Source of the DNA: Ciona intestinalis
Taxonomy: Eukaryota; Chordata; Ascidiacea; Phlebobranchia; Cionidae
Assembly (NCBI RefSeq): GCF_000224145.3
Contig: NC_020170.2
Location: 2,103,589 to 2,167,588, forward strand
Reading direction: 5' to 3'
DNA: 64,000 nucleotides
Below are positions 21,560-36,500 of this stretch, piece by piece. Below the pieces are notes generated by a model that saw nothing but the letters and a program-made list of their open reading frames with translations, searched no databases and was not told the origin of the DNA. Position numbers and translations under genes: made by a program. Position 1 is the stretch's first letter; each line of letters starts with the position of its first letter.

Positions 21560-24500
21560 ATGTTCAAAAAACGCTTGTTCAAGAAAAATAAGAAATCTGC
21601 TTCAGAAGTTGGAAGTTTAGCCAGCGGGAAATCTTCATCTGGATATGAGGTGTCTCCTAAAAAAGATCTCGGAAAATTGCACAAAGCTGCGTTTGAAGGA
21701 AATTTGACGAAACTGAAATCACTTTTGAAAAAAGGCGATGTAAACTTGTTAGATAAAGAAAACAGGTAAATATGTTTTGACTCGTTTATCTATTGCAGCA
21801 AAAGTACGTTTTTTTCCTGACAAATGTTAATCTCAGTTGCTGAAATTCTCGGTGTGAACAGGAACAGTCACCATATCAATAAAAAATATTTTTCAATATT
21901 AATGCAAAAGTAGTAATATAAATTGGTTTGTGGTTTCCAACACAAATAATTTGGGTTATGCCCATTGCTACGTGGCCACTGTAGACAGTCTTCATATCTC
22001 GGTTATGTGTAAAATGTGCGAATAGTTTAAGCTGTTTCCATGAATAAATTTCTTCATTCGGTTATTAAAAAGGTGTTTAATATTTGTTCAACCAAATAAT
22101 CTTCACTTTAATGAATAGAAAAATAGAACCATTTATTTATTTTTTATTTCCTTTGCATAGAACCCCTCTACACCTTGCATGCGCCAATGGTAAAATAGAT
22201 GCTGTCAAGATGCTTGTTGATTATCCCAACTGTAACTTGAACCTGTGTGATAACGACCGACGCTCAGCATTAATGAAGTGCGTCCAATGTCAGTATCAGA
22301 ACTGCATGAATATTTTGCTCCAAAAAGGTTTGTCCATCTAGCCTTCGTAATTTATAAGTTGTTTGGTGCATAGACGTCAAGTTATTTTTTACAAAGTCTA
22401 GGATGAATGTTATACTGCAATTAGAGTTATGGTCACCTTACATACAAAGTAACCGAACCTCATTAATGAATATGGTGAATGCAATATTCTTTGGTTCTAC
22501 CCATTTCATTGGTCATCTGTGGGTAAAAGCTGTTTGTATAATATGTAATGTCTTATGTTCCTGTACCAAAAGTTTGGGTGCCATGTTAATACCCAAATAC
22601 CCTTACTGACAAAGTTATGCTTTTGATGTACATTTTATTCATATTATAACCATTTTTTCTTTTTATTAAATTTTGCAATTTTGTTGTTTTTCTTATAAAA
22701 TTTTATGCGATTTTAAGAATGTTTCACGTACAGGTGCGGACATTAGTTTGTCAGATGTAAACGGCAACACTGCTCTACACCTTGCTGTCAGCATTCCCAG
22801 TGTTGACCTTTGTTATTTACTGCTGGACTACAGTGCTGATGTGCATGCCAAAAACAAGGTTTGAACTTTTTTGAAACTTTTTTTAAAAATGTGCACCAGA
22901 TATATATTATGTTAATTTTAAGAATTTATCTACTGGACAAAAGATTTTTAAACTAATGAAGATTTGTCTGCTATGCTGCAAGATTTCAACAGGGTTATAA
23001 ATTCTGCTGTATGTCAGATAAAACATTCATTTTTGAATCTTTTGATGAAATCTAGTATCCAATAAATCTAGTATACAATACAGCAGTAGTAATGCCATTA
23101 TTTGTTCCATACAAAATTTTTAAAAATTATTGCGCTCTTTTCTTGAACTTTTTTCTTTATTAATAGGATGGTTCAACCCCACTACATATTGCTGCCACAG
23201 TTGATGGGTCAGAAGATACAATCAAACTTTTATTAGATGATGGAGCTCAAATTAACTCAGCGGAAGGCAAGGGAAAGTAAGTGACAATATTTTAAGAATT
23301 TAAAAAACCCTAATATTTTACTGTCTAGGTTTTTTTTTGAATTTTAATAAATTTATGTCAATTTTTGCATGCTAATAACACTTTTGTTCAATTTTGTTGC
23401 ATGCCTATAGAAATTTTGTACTTTTTTGTTTTGTAATTTTTTGTGCATGCTATTGTTAAATGTATGCTAAAAGCTAGGTGTTTGAAAAGTAGTTAAATTT
23501 TTAGATAAGTGTTTAGATTTTTTCTTTTTTATAAGTTTGTCTGGAATTCCAAATAAGCTAAAAACCAATTTCTCTAATGTTGTTTACACAGCAGTGCTAG
23601 TAAATTACAAGTTCCAGTTATTGATTTTTACTTGGCATATTTCACCTAGTTGGCTGTCAGCGGTTTAAAGTTTGCTTTTGTTTGGTAATGGTGTGGCAAC
23701 ATGGTTGTGTATTGTGCTTATGTTTCTGTTTTAAGTGCTACTTGTTTAACCAAACAGTATGGTAAGCAGTGCTTTAAACTGTACAGGTTGTTTATAGCAA
23801 CTGGTTTGTTTATGTAGGAAACAGGAGTAAACTTGTGGTATGCCGAAAATTTCAAACCTGTGTAAATTATTGTTACAATGTATGAATACAAAACCGGCAG
23901 TATGCACATACATATTTGGTTGCCTTTCTTTACACCTGTGTTTTTTACCTTTTTTTGTTGCATTACCCCAGTATTCGGCATTAATAAATAAAAAAATATT
24001 GCCATTTAACAAATATATTAATATATAATATATATGTATACTTTTTTTTAAACTATACTTTACCAATATATTTTGTAAGACAACAATTAATTTAAGACAT
24101 TTTGCTTTTGTATTACAACACTAAAAAGGTGTATAAACTTTAGTTGGGCAACCAAATCAAATGCTGACCGATTTCCATCACTATTTAAGGGCTATGGTTT
24201 AAGAAGCACTGCTTCTCATGTAATAGATCCAAATTACAGTGACCTACTAGCCATATATGGCATAAATACCCCAGTATTTTTATAGGTGTTATCTAAACAT
24301 ATCTGCCCATTTGATTTCCTTGCCCACATTCCATGCTATTGTACAGCCAGACACATGCTAGACACGAATATCATATTCCATATATTTAATAAAAGTGTGG
24401 AACATTTGTGTGTCACATATCAGTGACCACTCCTGTTTTTTGCCCCAACCTTCATTCTGAGTATTAAATTACTACTACAGTATGCCAAGTATTTTGTTGC

Positions 24501-27500
24501 TGACCTGTCCCACTGCCTGTCAATCAAGAGTTAAGACCTGCTGTGAAATATGCCTGACTTACAGATTCCTTTTTAAAAACAATTATAAAATATTTTATTA
24601 ATATATATATTAATATATATTATACAAAAAATAAAAATAAACAACAAATTTATGAAGCTATGTAAATAGAAACAATATATATATTTCTTTTTGAGCAATG
24701 TCAACAATACTAGTTTCTCATAGAACTTAAAAAAATACATTGTATAGGGCATAGGCTATTAAAAATTATCATNNNNNNNNNNNNNNNNNNNNNNNNNNNN
24801 NNNNNNNNNNNNNNNNNNNNNNGTAAAGATATGCTTGCAAAAATATTCTGTACACGCGTAAAACAACGCCTAGGTTTAAAAAGTTAGGAACACCGGTGTA
24901 GGGAATATAGCATGGAATGTCACGCTCTACGTAATTTATGTGGATTAAAATAATGCTCACGACAATCACCAAAAGATCATTTGCGATCGTTTGGTGTGAA
25001 CTTAATAAGGTGCTCGCGTACCACCTGGGAGGCCTTCGCATACCATAGTTTGGGAAGCACTGATTTAAACTAATCATCAGAAACAGAAATCATACAAAAA
25101 CTACAGATCGTATGGGAGCAAATAAAACACGATTGTTTACCAACAATCTCGTTTGTGATGGAACAATCGTAATGGTTTATCAAAGGTATTCTGACGTAAA
25201 TAATCGTTACATTAACATGCGTAAATCTGCAACAATGTTTCCTCTGTTTATATTAATTTAGATACGTCTTTTTAATAATGTAGTGTTAGTTTTAATTTAC
25301 CGCGTAAAATAGGATATATATTCGTGTGCACAACCAATAAAGGGAGTGTTTTATCGCGTCAGAGATAAACGTGGACTAGACGTAAATATGACAGCCCCCT
25401 TTTGAACGCGCTGGTTGCGCCACTGTAAGCAGTGCTTTAAACTGTACAGGTTGTTTATAGCAACTGGTTTGTTTATGTGCGAAACAGGAAATTTTGGTAT
25501 GCTGAAAATGTGTGAAATGTTGTAACAATGTACGAATGCAAAACTGGCAGTATATACATACATATTTGGTTGCTTTTCTTTACACCTGTGTTTTCTACCC
25601 TCTTTTGTTGCATTACCCCAGTGTTCGGCATTAATATTGGCATTCGGCAAATAGTTTTTTTAAACCTATACTTCACCAAATTTTTTATAAGCAGACAATT
25701 AATTTAACGAAATGTTTACTTTTCATTACATTGCTAAAAAGGTGTTTAAACTTTAGTTAGGCAACCAAATCAAATGCTGACCGATTTCCATCACTATTTA
25801 AGGGCTATGGTTTAAGAAGCACTGCTTCTCATGTAATAGACCCACAGTGACCTACTAGCCATATATGCCATAAATACCCCAGTATTTTGGTGTTATCTAA
25901 ACATATCTGCCCATTTGATTTCCTTGCCCACATTCCATGCTATTGTACAGCCAGACACATGCTAGACACGAATATCATATTCCATATATTTAATAAAAGT
26001 GTGGAACATTTGTGTGTCACATATCAGTGACCACTCCTGTTTTTTGCCCCAACCTTCATTCTGAGTATTAAATTACTACTACAGTATGCCAAGTATTTTG
26101 TTGCTGACCTGTCCCACTGCCTGTCAATCAAGAGTTAAGACCTGCTGTGAAATATGCCTGACTTACAGATTCCTTTTTAAAAACAATTATAAAATATTTT
26201 ATTAATATATATATTAATATATATTATACAAAAAATAAAAATAAACAAACAATTTATGAAGCTATGTAAATAGAAACAATATATATATTTCTTTTTGAGC
26301 AATGTCAACAATACTAGTTTCTCATAGAACTTAAAAAAATACATTGTATAGGGCATAGGCTATTAAAAATTATCATCACATCTTCCATTATGCATACTAA
26401 ACTGTTTTGTATATCTGTTCTATTAAATATTGCTTATTAATTCAGTTCTTGCTGGTCTTAACTTCTAAATTGACATGGAATTAAATTTATTTATATATTT
26501 TGTTATTTTATTATTAATTTGTCATACTAAAGTAACTAAATTGTTCTGTACATCTTATGCTATTAAATATTGCTTATTAAATCTGCATAGAATAATAACA
26601 CGAACATTTTCATACAGAACACCACTGATGTTGGCTGCCAGTCGTGGAAATCTTGATATTGTGAAAACTTTTTTAAGCAAAGGAGCAGATGCAACAATTC
26701 GTGATAAACATTTAGGATGGACGGCTGACCAATATGCAAGCGTGAATGGACACCATCCGTGAGTTTTTAAATAAAAAAGTTACGTTGTTTGGTTTGTAAA
26801 AATTGCAAGTTTTTCCGTTAATTTCAATCGCTCTGTTTATGATATGTGTTGTGTGCAATGTCTTGCTACTTAGTAAAACAATTCAGTTTAGATTTCCTAA
26901 TACCCATTTAGAAACGCAGTTGACATCATATGTTTTAGCAACCTAGGTTTTACCCTGCTGTTGCACGTTAGGCGAGCTTAGCAAAAATATGTTGCATTCG
27001 GCGCATAAACCAATAAAGTTTCCTATGTTTGACGACTCGAGGTGTCACCGCATTATAATAAAACGCTCCAGGTTTTAATAATTATTAAAAAAACATGGAC
27101 ACCTATAGTACATGTGTATAATAAAACTATTACTACAATTGCTTAATATTGCTAGAGAATAAAATTTTAATCAAAATTTATCCCAGAATATCTCACATCA
27201 TTGTGGAGCACACAACGAGGAATAAAAGTCGTCCCGCATCCTCAGGATCGCTCCGGAGTCCTCAAGGAGCATCTTCCCCCATCTACTCAACTGTAGCTCC
27301 TTCTTCTTCACGACATACACCAACTGACATTGTTGATCACGGTACAATTTAATTTTTTTCTGAATTTTCCATGCTATCATTTTTTTTTCTATATTTATGT
27401 TAGGCTAAATTGGAATACTTTTAATAATTACAGTAGTACTTTTAAATTGAGTTTTGTTAACTTGTGGGTGAGGTCCAACAGCAAGGCACACCAGAGGTCT

Positions 27501-30500
27501 AGAGATTTATGCCAGAGTTGGCTTGTTACCATAAAAGATTTGCGAATGGGTAAATTTTATTTTCTAATGCTACTTTGATTTATGGTTAACAGCAGCACTG
27601 CAAAACTTCTAGGTTCCATCAACAGTTGTTTAGTGTTATATAATTTTAAGATATAAAAACACCATCAAAAAATTTCAAGAATTTTTTTAAACATTTTTGG
27701 TATTACCACTCCATATTAATGTTGCCTTTGTGTTTAGACACGTCACAAGAAGACGACACCCCAACACCCAGTGAATCTGATGCAAAAAGTTTATCGGATA
27801 CTTCTGAGTCAGATTCACCACCTGAAGTTAGTTGTTTAATAATAATGAATTGTTTTTATTTGTAATTCATAAATTGGTCCTATTTTTTTAATTGGTTTGT
27901 GGTTTTTGACTAAATATTTTACTGGTCTGTGAAAGTGGAATGTCAAGTAAAGTTATATTTAATACAGATATATAAAAATTATTATATTAATGGCTAGTTT
28001 TTAGTATTGAGTATGTGGTACGTTTGATAAGGTTTTATCTGCAGGTTCAACAATTATTCCTTTTTGTGGATAAGTTACCATTTAGAATAATACACTCAAG
28101 GTGGCTGTACACAGTATCCTTGAGTGCGAATTCGCTTGCGAAGTCGTATGCAAACCCGTGTCCAATTCCGCATGCGGCAGCAAAATACGTACAAAACAGA
28201 CAAAACGGAGGAATTCCGGATACTGTGTACAGCCACCTACTATTAACATTGCCCATTAGCTCTCTTTTCTAAGGACACTCATGTCAGTTCCAGTTATTTT
28301 AGCCAACCTTAGAGGCAAAAACAAATAGTTTTGTTTTAATTGCTAACCCTTTAATATAAAATATAAAATGGATTTTTCATCACAACTCAGTACATGATAT
28401 CTGAACATTAATTACTAAAACAATGTCATTATGAAATCCAAAATAGTTTGTTTTAGCTAGCCGTAAAGGTGCATAGCTAAATATTGATTACTAAAACAAT
28501 AATATTTTAAAAATCTAATGCATAATGTTTCGAACAGAAAGCACAGCCTGCCAAACCGAAACTCAACGTTGCGCAGTTTTTGAAACAGCGAGAATTAATG
28601 AAGCAGAACCAGTCGACTGGCAACGTAAAAACCACAAATATTCCACCAAAAGTTGAACATCAGATGGAAAACTCTGAGTCTGAATCAGAAGAAGAGAAAT
28701 CCCCTATAAGAGCAAGAGGTGATTTTGGGTTATTTTATGGAACTGTGTTTTTAAACTGTGGGTCATGACGTAATGCATGGGTGATTACATATGAACACCA
28801 AAGCTTTTGGATTCAACTGTGTACCTGGTAAACAAAACTAGTTCCAGGCCAATTTCAAATTTCTGGTGTAATTTTTAGTTGTCAGTGGCCCAATAATAGG
28901 AATTGTTGTGTTTAATTTTTGTCATATAATGTAGACTTTTTGGCTCCTTTTCAAAACTTTAGTTTATTTCAAAGTTAATTTTAAGGTTTCTTTTTAAGGT
29001 TTTTTTTTCAGGTTTTTTAGAATTTCATATTCAAAATATCTCATATTATTATGCCTGGTAACAGACTAACTGGAGATTGCCATATGTTTAAACTTACCTC
29101 TTACTACGATATACTAAGTTTGTTTCTTACAGCTTTTGCATGGGGAACATTCTTATACAACTTGTATATGCTGACGAATGCTGTAATATGTACATTTTTA
29201 ACCATCAGGAAATCAAAGCAAATCACAGAAATCTTTTTTTTAGACTGGAATCTGGTTTGGAGTATTAAAAAATCCCACATAGCAGTATAACACCATACCT
29301 GGTAGCAGAATAAAAAAATATTGCCAAATATTCAAACTTAACTCCACCTACTAATCCCTTAATCTTTTACATGGAGAACACTCTTACACTACTTGTATAT
29401 GCTTTAATATGTACGTTTCTTACCATCAGGATATCAAAGCAAATCGCAGAAAACCATTTTTTTAGACTAAAGTATTAAAAAAGTCCTACATAGCAGTATA
29501 ACACCATACCTGGTGGCAGAATTACAAAAGAATGCCTCGTATTTAAACTTAACTCTACCTACTAAATACTTTGTTTTGTTTTTTATTAAGATATCAAAGC
29601 AAATCACAGAAAAACGTGTATTGTAGTCTGGAGTATTAGAAAGGGCCAAAATACCTGGAGTATTAGAAAGGGCCAAAAAAGTAAAACACTATGCCTGGTA
29701 GCAGAGTAAAAAATATTTTTAAATATTTAAACTAACTTCACCTACTAAATACTTTGTTTTTAACCACCAGGATACCAAAGCAAATCACAGAAAATCGGTT
29801 CTTCAGTGTCACCAGCTAAACCTCCGCTTCCTAAACCTCAAACCTCACAAACTGAGGCGTCTTCTAAGCCTCCTCCTGAAGAGGATGACTCACCATGGGA
29901 CACAGATGATGAGGATGAAGAAGAGGAAGGTGAAGTTGTGAAAAAAGAAGAAGAAAAAGTTTTTCCACAAAGTAAAGGTCACTCAAAACCAGATACAAGT
30001 ATGTAATGTAATGTCATGATTATTTTATGAAAGTAAAATCCATTTTTTTGCAAATACCATTTTAAAAATGTTTGGTATTTAGTTTATGCATATTTATGAA
30101 TTTTATGGACAGTGTTTCACTCATACAAATAAAACTAACAACTGTTCACATAATATAAGGAAAATTATAAAATTTTGGTTTGTACCCCTGTTCTAAATAT
30201 CAAATTTGTCCTTTTTGCTCTAAAATGGGTGAACCTAATTTCTTATTTAAAATATTAACAACCACCGGAAATTTATGTTTGATTTTATATGTTTATTTTC
30301 AGCATAAAATATTAATTTGCACATATAGATAAAATTTTGGAAAAGAAAAAAGGTCTTTAAGGACCACAATTACAAAAAAATGTAGGTAAATCACTTTCAG
30401 ACTTCTAAAATTCCTTGCAGTAACAGTTAAATATTGAAATATATACAAAAAACTTAAAAAATACATTATATTGAAATATATGCAATAAATTGGTTCTCAA

Positions 30501-33500
30501 TTATTGAAATATATAAAAAAAAAAATTGTTTAATTATTAATTTTATTATAAAGATATGTTGGCATCGCTTGGATTCAGTGCAGATGAAGTTAATGATGTT
30601 TATGGTGGTGATAGCGATTCTACTTTCGACTCACAATCACAGATCATATCATCTAAACATGATCACGTGAATGGTACAAAGCATTCTGATCACGATTTAT
30701 GGGATGATGAGGAACATGAGCAAACTCCCGTGCACAAAAATAGTAAGTTTTTAATGATTCTGTTATTTATTTTTGCAAGTTTTTAAAACAATTTATTGTT
30801 TTAACTTTTTAAGCTGTTTGGTTTTCCTACATATTTAGCAAGTATTCGTGCATGCAAAATTGTTGTTAAAAACGAAATTTCTTTGTGTGTTTTATATATA
30901 GTAGAGTGGGAGGAGTTGGCACACGTTTTCAATTAATTTTCTTGTCCCATTTGGTAGAAAAGAAAAAACAGTCAAAGAATTATAAATCGTATCTCTGCGA
31001 CTCCCATAGACCGTTGTTAATTGTTTAAAATACGATCAGGATATTTGGGTATTATGTGCTAAAGATGTCCCATCTTACCCAACAGTCTTATGGTGTTTTT
31101 ATATTGCTTAGAGTATCAGTGTTTTAATGCCTCTGTCACCTTAATTTAAACGGTTGTTTTGTTTTGCAGTAACTGACAAGTTTTTCACGGTTGCTTCCGA
31201 TTACAAGTTCGATGATGAATTGAGTGAAGATGGTTCCGTGGAAGCTCTTGTTGCTCCCACTAATATAAAGAGGAAAGTAACTCCTGAGATAAAGAAAGAG
31301 AATAAGGAGGAGGAGAGAGAGGAAGATTCATCTTCATGGGATTCTGATGTGAGTTTTTAATTGTTTATTTTTTTCTTTTTTTTATCACAAATGGTTAATT
31401 TTTAAAAATATATCTTGGTATAATAATACCTTTATCATAAGTTGTATAACATTTTAACATATTTTAAAAATGTTGTTTAGAAATTTTTTTTACTAATCTG
31501 ATAGTGTTATAGGTTAAATTTTGTTATAGATATTTTTAACACTAAAGTTTTAACTCACAGGATGTACAAGAGAAAGTTTCTCCCCAAAAACAATCCCCAA
31601 GTACTCAATCTCCGTTTAGGGTAAGTACCCATCTCCAACTTATAATAGGGTAGGGTAAGATTTTCATTCCCCTTTCTCATATTTTTTGTACGGATCAGTA
31701 ACATCACAGCAGATTATATATAGTACTGTGGGTGATTTAAAGAATAACAACGGTCTATGGAAATCGAGAGGTTATGGTTTAATATATCTTTCAATTTTCT
31801 TTGTTTACTACCAAATGAGACGGGAAAATAGAACGAAAAGGTGTCCTGTCTTCTCCCACCCTACTATACATTTAACTATCCCTGCCTCCCTAAGTTTATG
31901 AAAGATTGGTGACATAATTTAAATTTGTATCAATGCTATGTTATATAACAGACTTCAGCTGCCAAAGTTGTGACGCCATTGTTACATAACAATGAAGATG
32001 ATGATGTCACTGATAGCGAATCAGAAAGTAGTTGGGAAGTTGAAGCAAAGTAAGTTTAGTATATATTGATATGTGTTATGATATTACGTTATACTCCAAT
32101 CATCAAATTACATCAAATTACATTGACTAGGGCATTTCTGGTATTATTATTGCATTTTACATTGTGACGATAAGACTACATTTTGTGCATCTGGTTTTAC
32201 TAACTAATAAGTTAAACTTGATTTCTTATTAATAAACGACAGAAGGTCTCAACAATGTATATATTATAGTTATAGATGTAAATACTGGTTATGTACAAAT
32301 AAATCCTAAATACACAATTTAATTTGGATTTTTAATTTTTTTAATGTTTAGTGAGAAGCTTTTGTTGTGTTTGTAACATTTTTTGTTTAACTGAAACTGT
32401 CATATTTACGTTATGTTTTTTTTTTAATTTTTAGGAACAAAAGGAAACCTACGAAAGAGCAATTAGAGTGGATGGAGGAACAAGAGAAAGAAAGAGAAAG
32501 AGAATTACAAGAGAAAGAGGAGGAAAAGAAGAAGTTAAAAGCTCTTGCAGTGGAAGCAAGTGAGCGGCATGTGAAGAAGGAGAGAGAGAAAAAAGAGATA
32601 GAGCAAAAGGAAAAGGAGAAAAGGGAAAAAGAGAAAAGGGATAAAGAGAAAAAGGAGAGAGAAGAAAAAGAGAAAAGGGATCAAGAGAAAAGGAAGAGAG
32701 AAGAAAAAGAGAGACTTGAAGCAATAAAAGTAAGAATTTTGTAATTTGTAGTTTGTTACGTTATGATTTAAAACAAAATAATTTCAACAGTAACCTTGCA
32801 TCACAAAGTCTTACGATACTTTTTTTTTGTTTTGCTTTTACACTAGGTGGAAGAAGAGAGAAAGCGAATTGCGAGAGAAGAGAAAATAAGAAAAAAGAAA
32901 CTTGAAGAAGAGACTTTGCAAAACCAACTGCAAGAACGAGAAAAGTTACAAAGTGCTTTACAAGATGCTTTGAATGAGTAAGTTAATTTTATTTATTTTC
33001 TTTTTATCATTTTATGTTTATTGCCATTCTAAAACATTATTACTAAAGCATGTTTGACAGTAAAATTTCCAAAATATTTAAACATTTTAAATTAAGCCTG
33101 ACATAAAATGTTAATTGACATTCGAATTCAATTTAAATAGCTTTATTCATAACACAATAGTCTGTTATGTAACCGGATACTACTAAATACTCAGAATTCC
33201 TAGCACAAGTAAAATGTGTATCACTTTATTGTTGACTTGATTTTTTCAGTTAACCTATTTGTAAAGATACATATAATCAGTGTATAATTTGTACCAACAA
33301 AATAATTTTATTAATTTATAGTAGGATGGGGTAAGATGGGGACACCTTTAGAACATAATATCCAAATATCCTGGTTGTATTTTAAACAACTAACAACGGT
33401 CTGTGAAAGTCAAGAAAATAAAGTTTCATTTTTCTCTGAATGTTCTTTGTTTACTACCAAATAGGACGAGAAAATAGCATGAAAAGGTGTCCCATCTTCC

Positions 33501-36500
33501 CCAACCTTCCTATATAAGTTAAAATATGTTGTGTGGTTTTTAAATATCAAATTACATCTCAACAATGTATAAGCGTCCATGCTATGTTGGTAAGGTATCA
33601 AATTTTAATCCTAACCTTATTAAATGGTCATATTTGATTTGTATGTCAGTGTATGTTTTGTATTAGTGTGAAGAGCAATAAAGAAGATTTCATTTTAAAT
33701 AGAAAATCATCTAAATGTATTTTTTATATATGTATATATATTTTTTTTTTGCATTTTAGTGAATGCAAAAGTTTTTTAATATAATTTATTGTATTCTAAA
33801 GATAAAGTGTTGAGGTAGTTTTGCAGTTGTAAGTTTTTAGCCAAAACATATGCATTATTTTGAAGATTTTTCTCAGTTTTTACTTTTTTTGTTATTTACA
33901 GTGATGCCAATTTAAGTGTATCTGATGAATCTGAACTAGATGATTCATATATGGGCAACACTGCAAATGGAACTAAAGACAAAATGGGCGACATCAGAAC
34001 AACAGTAAGTCTAATTTTGATATATGTTTCTATTTTAAATTAATTTTTGTTTTAATTTTAACTTATATAGTAGGGTGGGGGAAGATGGGACACCTGTAGC
34101 ACATAATATCCAAGTATCCTGATCATGTTTTAAACAATTAACAACGGCCTATAAAAGTCGTGAGGATACGGTTTTAAATTTCTTTGAAAGTTCTTTGTTT
34201 ACTACCAAAAGGGAAGATAAAATAGAATGAAAAGGTGTCCCATCTTCCCCCATTTTACTATATTATATATATATAACTTACAATTTACGAATACCTATAT
34301 TACTTAACATAATGTACAGCCAAAACATTCCTGTATTCATTATAAATAATAATCCAATGCATATTTAAATATAAAATACCTCAGAGTATTTGTAAGTTTC
34401 AAGTGCTTATCTATTGATTTTATCATACACTTCATACTGGAGTAAGTTTCACTTGTATTATCAAAAATTGTATTTTATAAATAGTGTATGTTAGTTTAAA
34501 CTAGTGAAAGTAAGTAATAAAGAGAAACTGTATTTTTTGTTGGCTCAAATGCTCAAAAAAGTAGTGTATGTGAAAAGGGAGGTATAAAAGCAAGGGATAT
34601 ATCTTATGAATATACTTAAAAAGTTTAGACATATTTATAGGACTAATATATTTTTAGCTAAGTTGTATATATGTTTGCTACAATCCAAAAAAGAATACCA
34701 ACAAGTGTTATTAAAAAACATTTTTCTAATTACATAATAATTTCTTTTATTTTAGCACTTAAACTTTTTGCACCGAATTAATTAATAAACATTGAAAAAT
34801 TTTGTTTTAATAAAAATGTGTATCTAACTATCCCAGCCTCCTCTGTATTTAAAAAAGTTTGGTGCCCCAACAAGTAAGTATATAGTACTGTGGGGGAAGA
34901 TGAAACACCTTTAGCACATAATATTCAAATATCCTGATCGTGTTTTAAACATTTCACATTGGTCTATGGGATTCACGGGGATACGGTTTTATACCTCTCT
35001 AAATGTTCTTTGTTTACCAAATGGGACAGGAAAATAGAGTGAAAAGGTGTCCCATCTTCCCCACCCAACTATAATATATATAACCTCATCATAAACTATA
35101 TAATAAAACCTCATCATAAACTATCATGCATTTAGATGTCAAACGGACTTCTTGATCAAGATTTAATTTTTGATCCGATATTGGACGTGAAGAGGAATGG
35201 AAGATTGAACAATCATCTTGATCTTGATAATCTCACCACCACAGAGACGGAGACAGAGGATGAAGTCCCGGGAGACATCCCCGCATCCCTAAGGTCATCA
35301 CAATTATCAGGTGATGGTTAAACATTTTTTCTGATAAATTGTTTTTGCCTTGGTAATGTTCTTAAAACGGGACTTTTTTAATAAGACACTCACTTGCAGT
35401 ATGATTAAAAATGACTAAATTCCCTTCAAAACAAAAAGCTAGTCATCGCAACGCGTGTTCATTGCAATAGATTTTTTAAAGAGGGGGTCACAACACCCGC
35501 AATCCCCTTTTTGCACCCATATTTGTATTTTTTGTTTAAATTAACTTAAACCTACAAAAATTGACATAAAAATGTAGTTTTGTTCAAAAAAACAAATGAT
35601 TTTGTATTTTTTTTAAATTTAACATTATTTTTAGAATCGTTGTTACGCTCTGGCGAGCGTGGTGAACTGGAGCGTGAAGCAGCGAAGGAAAAAAGGAGAG
35701 CTATCAACGCTCTTGAAAAACTGGAGTTTTATAAAAAAGAGAATAACGAACTAAAGGAGCAGATCAAGGATAATAAAAGAGAAAGAGATCATTTGGAGAA
35801 GGGTGGGAGTGAGAAAGAAACCAATTTAAGAAAATTAACGTAAGAACTTTTAAGCATTGGTTTTTATCTTGACTTTTCTAATTATTTTTTCGAACGACTG
35901 ATTTGATTCTTTTAGGAAAAAAAGTAATCATTTAGTCTAATTTATCATAAAATTATAAAATAGTTCTTAATTAAATTTTGAAATTGATTTTCTAATATAA
36001 AACAAACAAATAAATCATTGTAATCAAAGTATTGTCTGCAATACGATAATGCTCTATCTTTACCCGAAGACCAGTTTCAAATGATACTGTATATGCATAG
36101 TAGCAACTGCATCAGATCACTTCTGCATTTAGTTCCTACAGCTTTCTTGCTCTAAATCCGAATGGCAAAGGGCCAATTGGCCTAAAACCCAAAATCCCTT
36201 GACAGGCCTTGCTACAGGACCCCACCCATATAAAACTAAATATAAAAAATAATTTTCTCGGCCAAAATTCCAATTAAACAGAAATTCATAAATAATTTTT
36301 TGGTTCTGGAATCGAATTAAACAGAATTTTAAAAATAATTTTCACAATCCAGATTAGATTAAACAAAATATCAAAAATAATTTTTACGATCCAGATTCGA
36401 ATTAAACAGAATAACGGAAATAATTTTTACAATCCAGATTCGAATTAAATCGAGCAAAAGATCAATTAGAAACCTTACAACTTGATTTGAACATGGAGCG

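Noticed and set aside
32449-32724. Minus-strand Leu/Ser/Phe-rich frame that looks like a membrane protein
   Set aside because: Antisense of the Lys/Glu-rich exon 14 of the ANKRD26-like gene; the hydrophobicity is a by-product of AAG/GAG codons.
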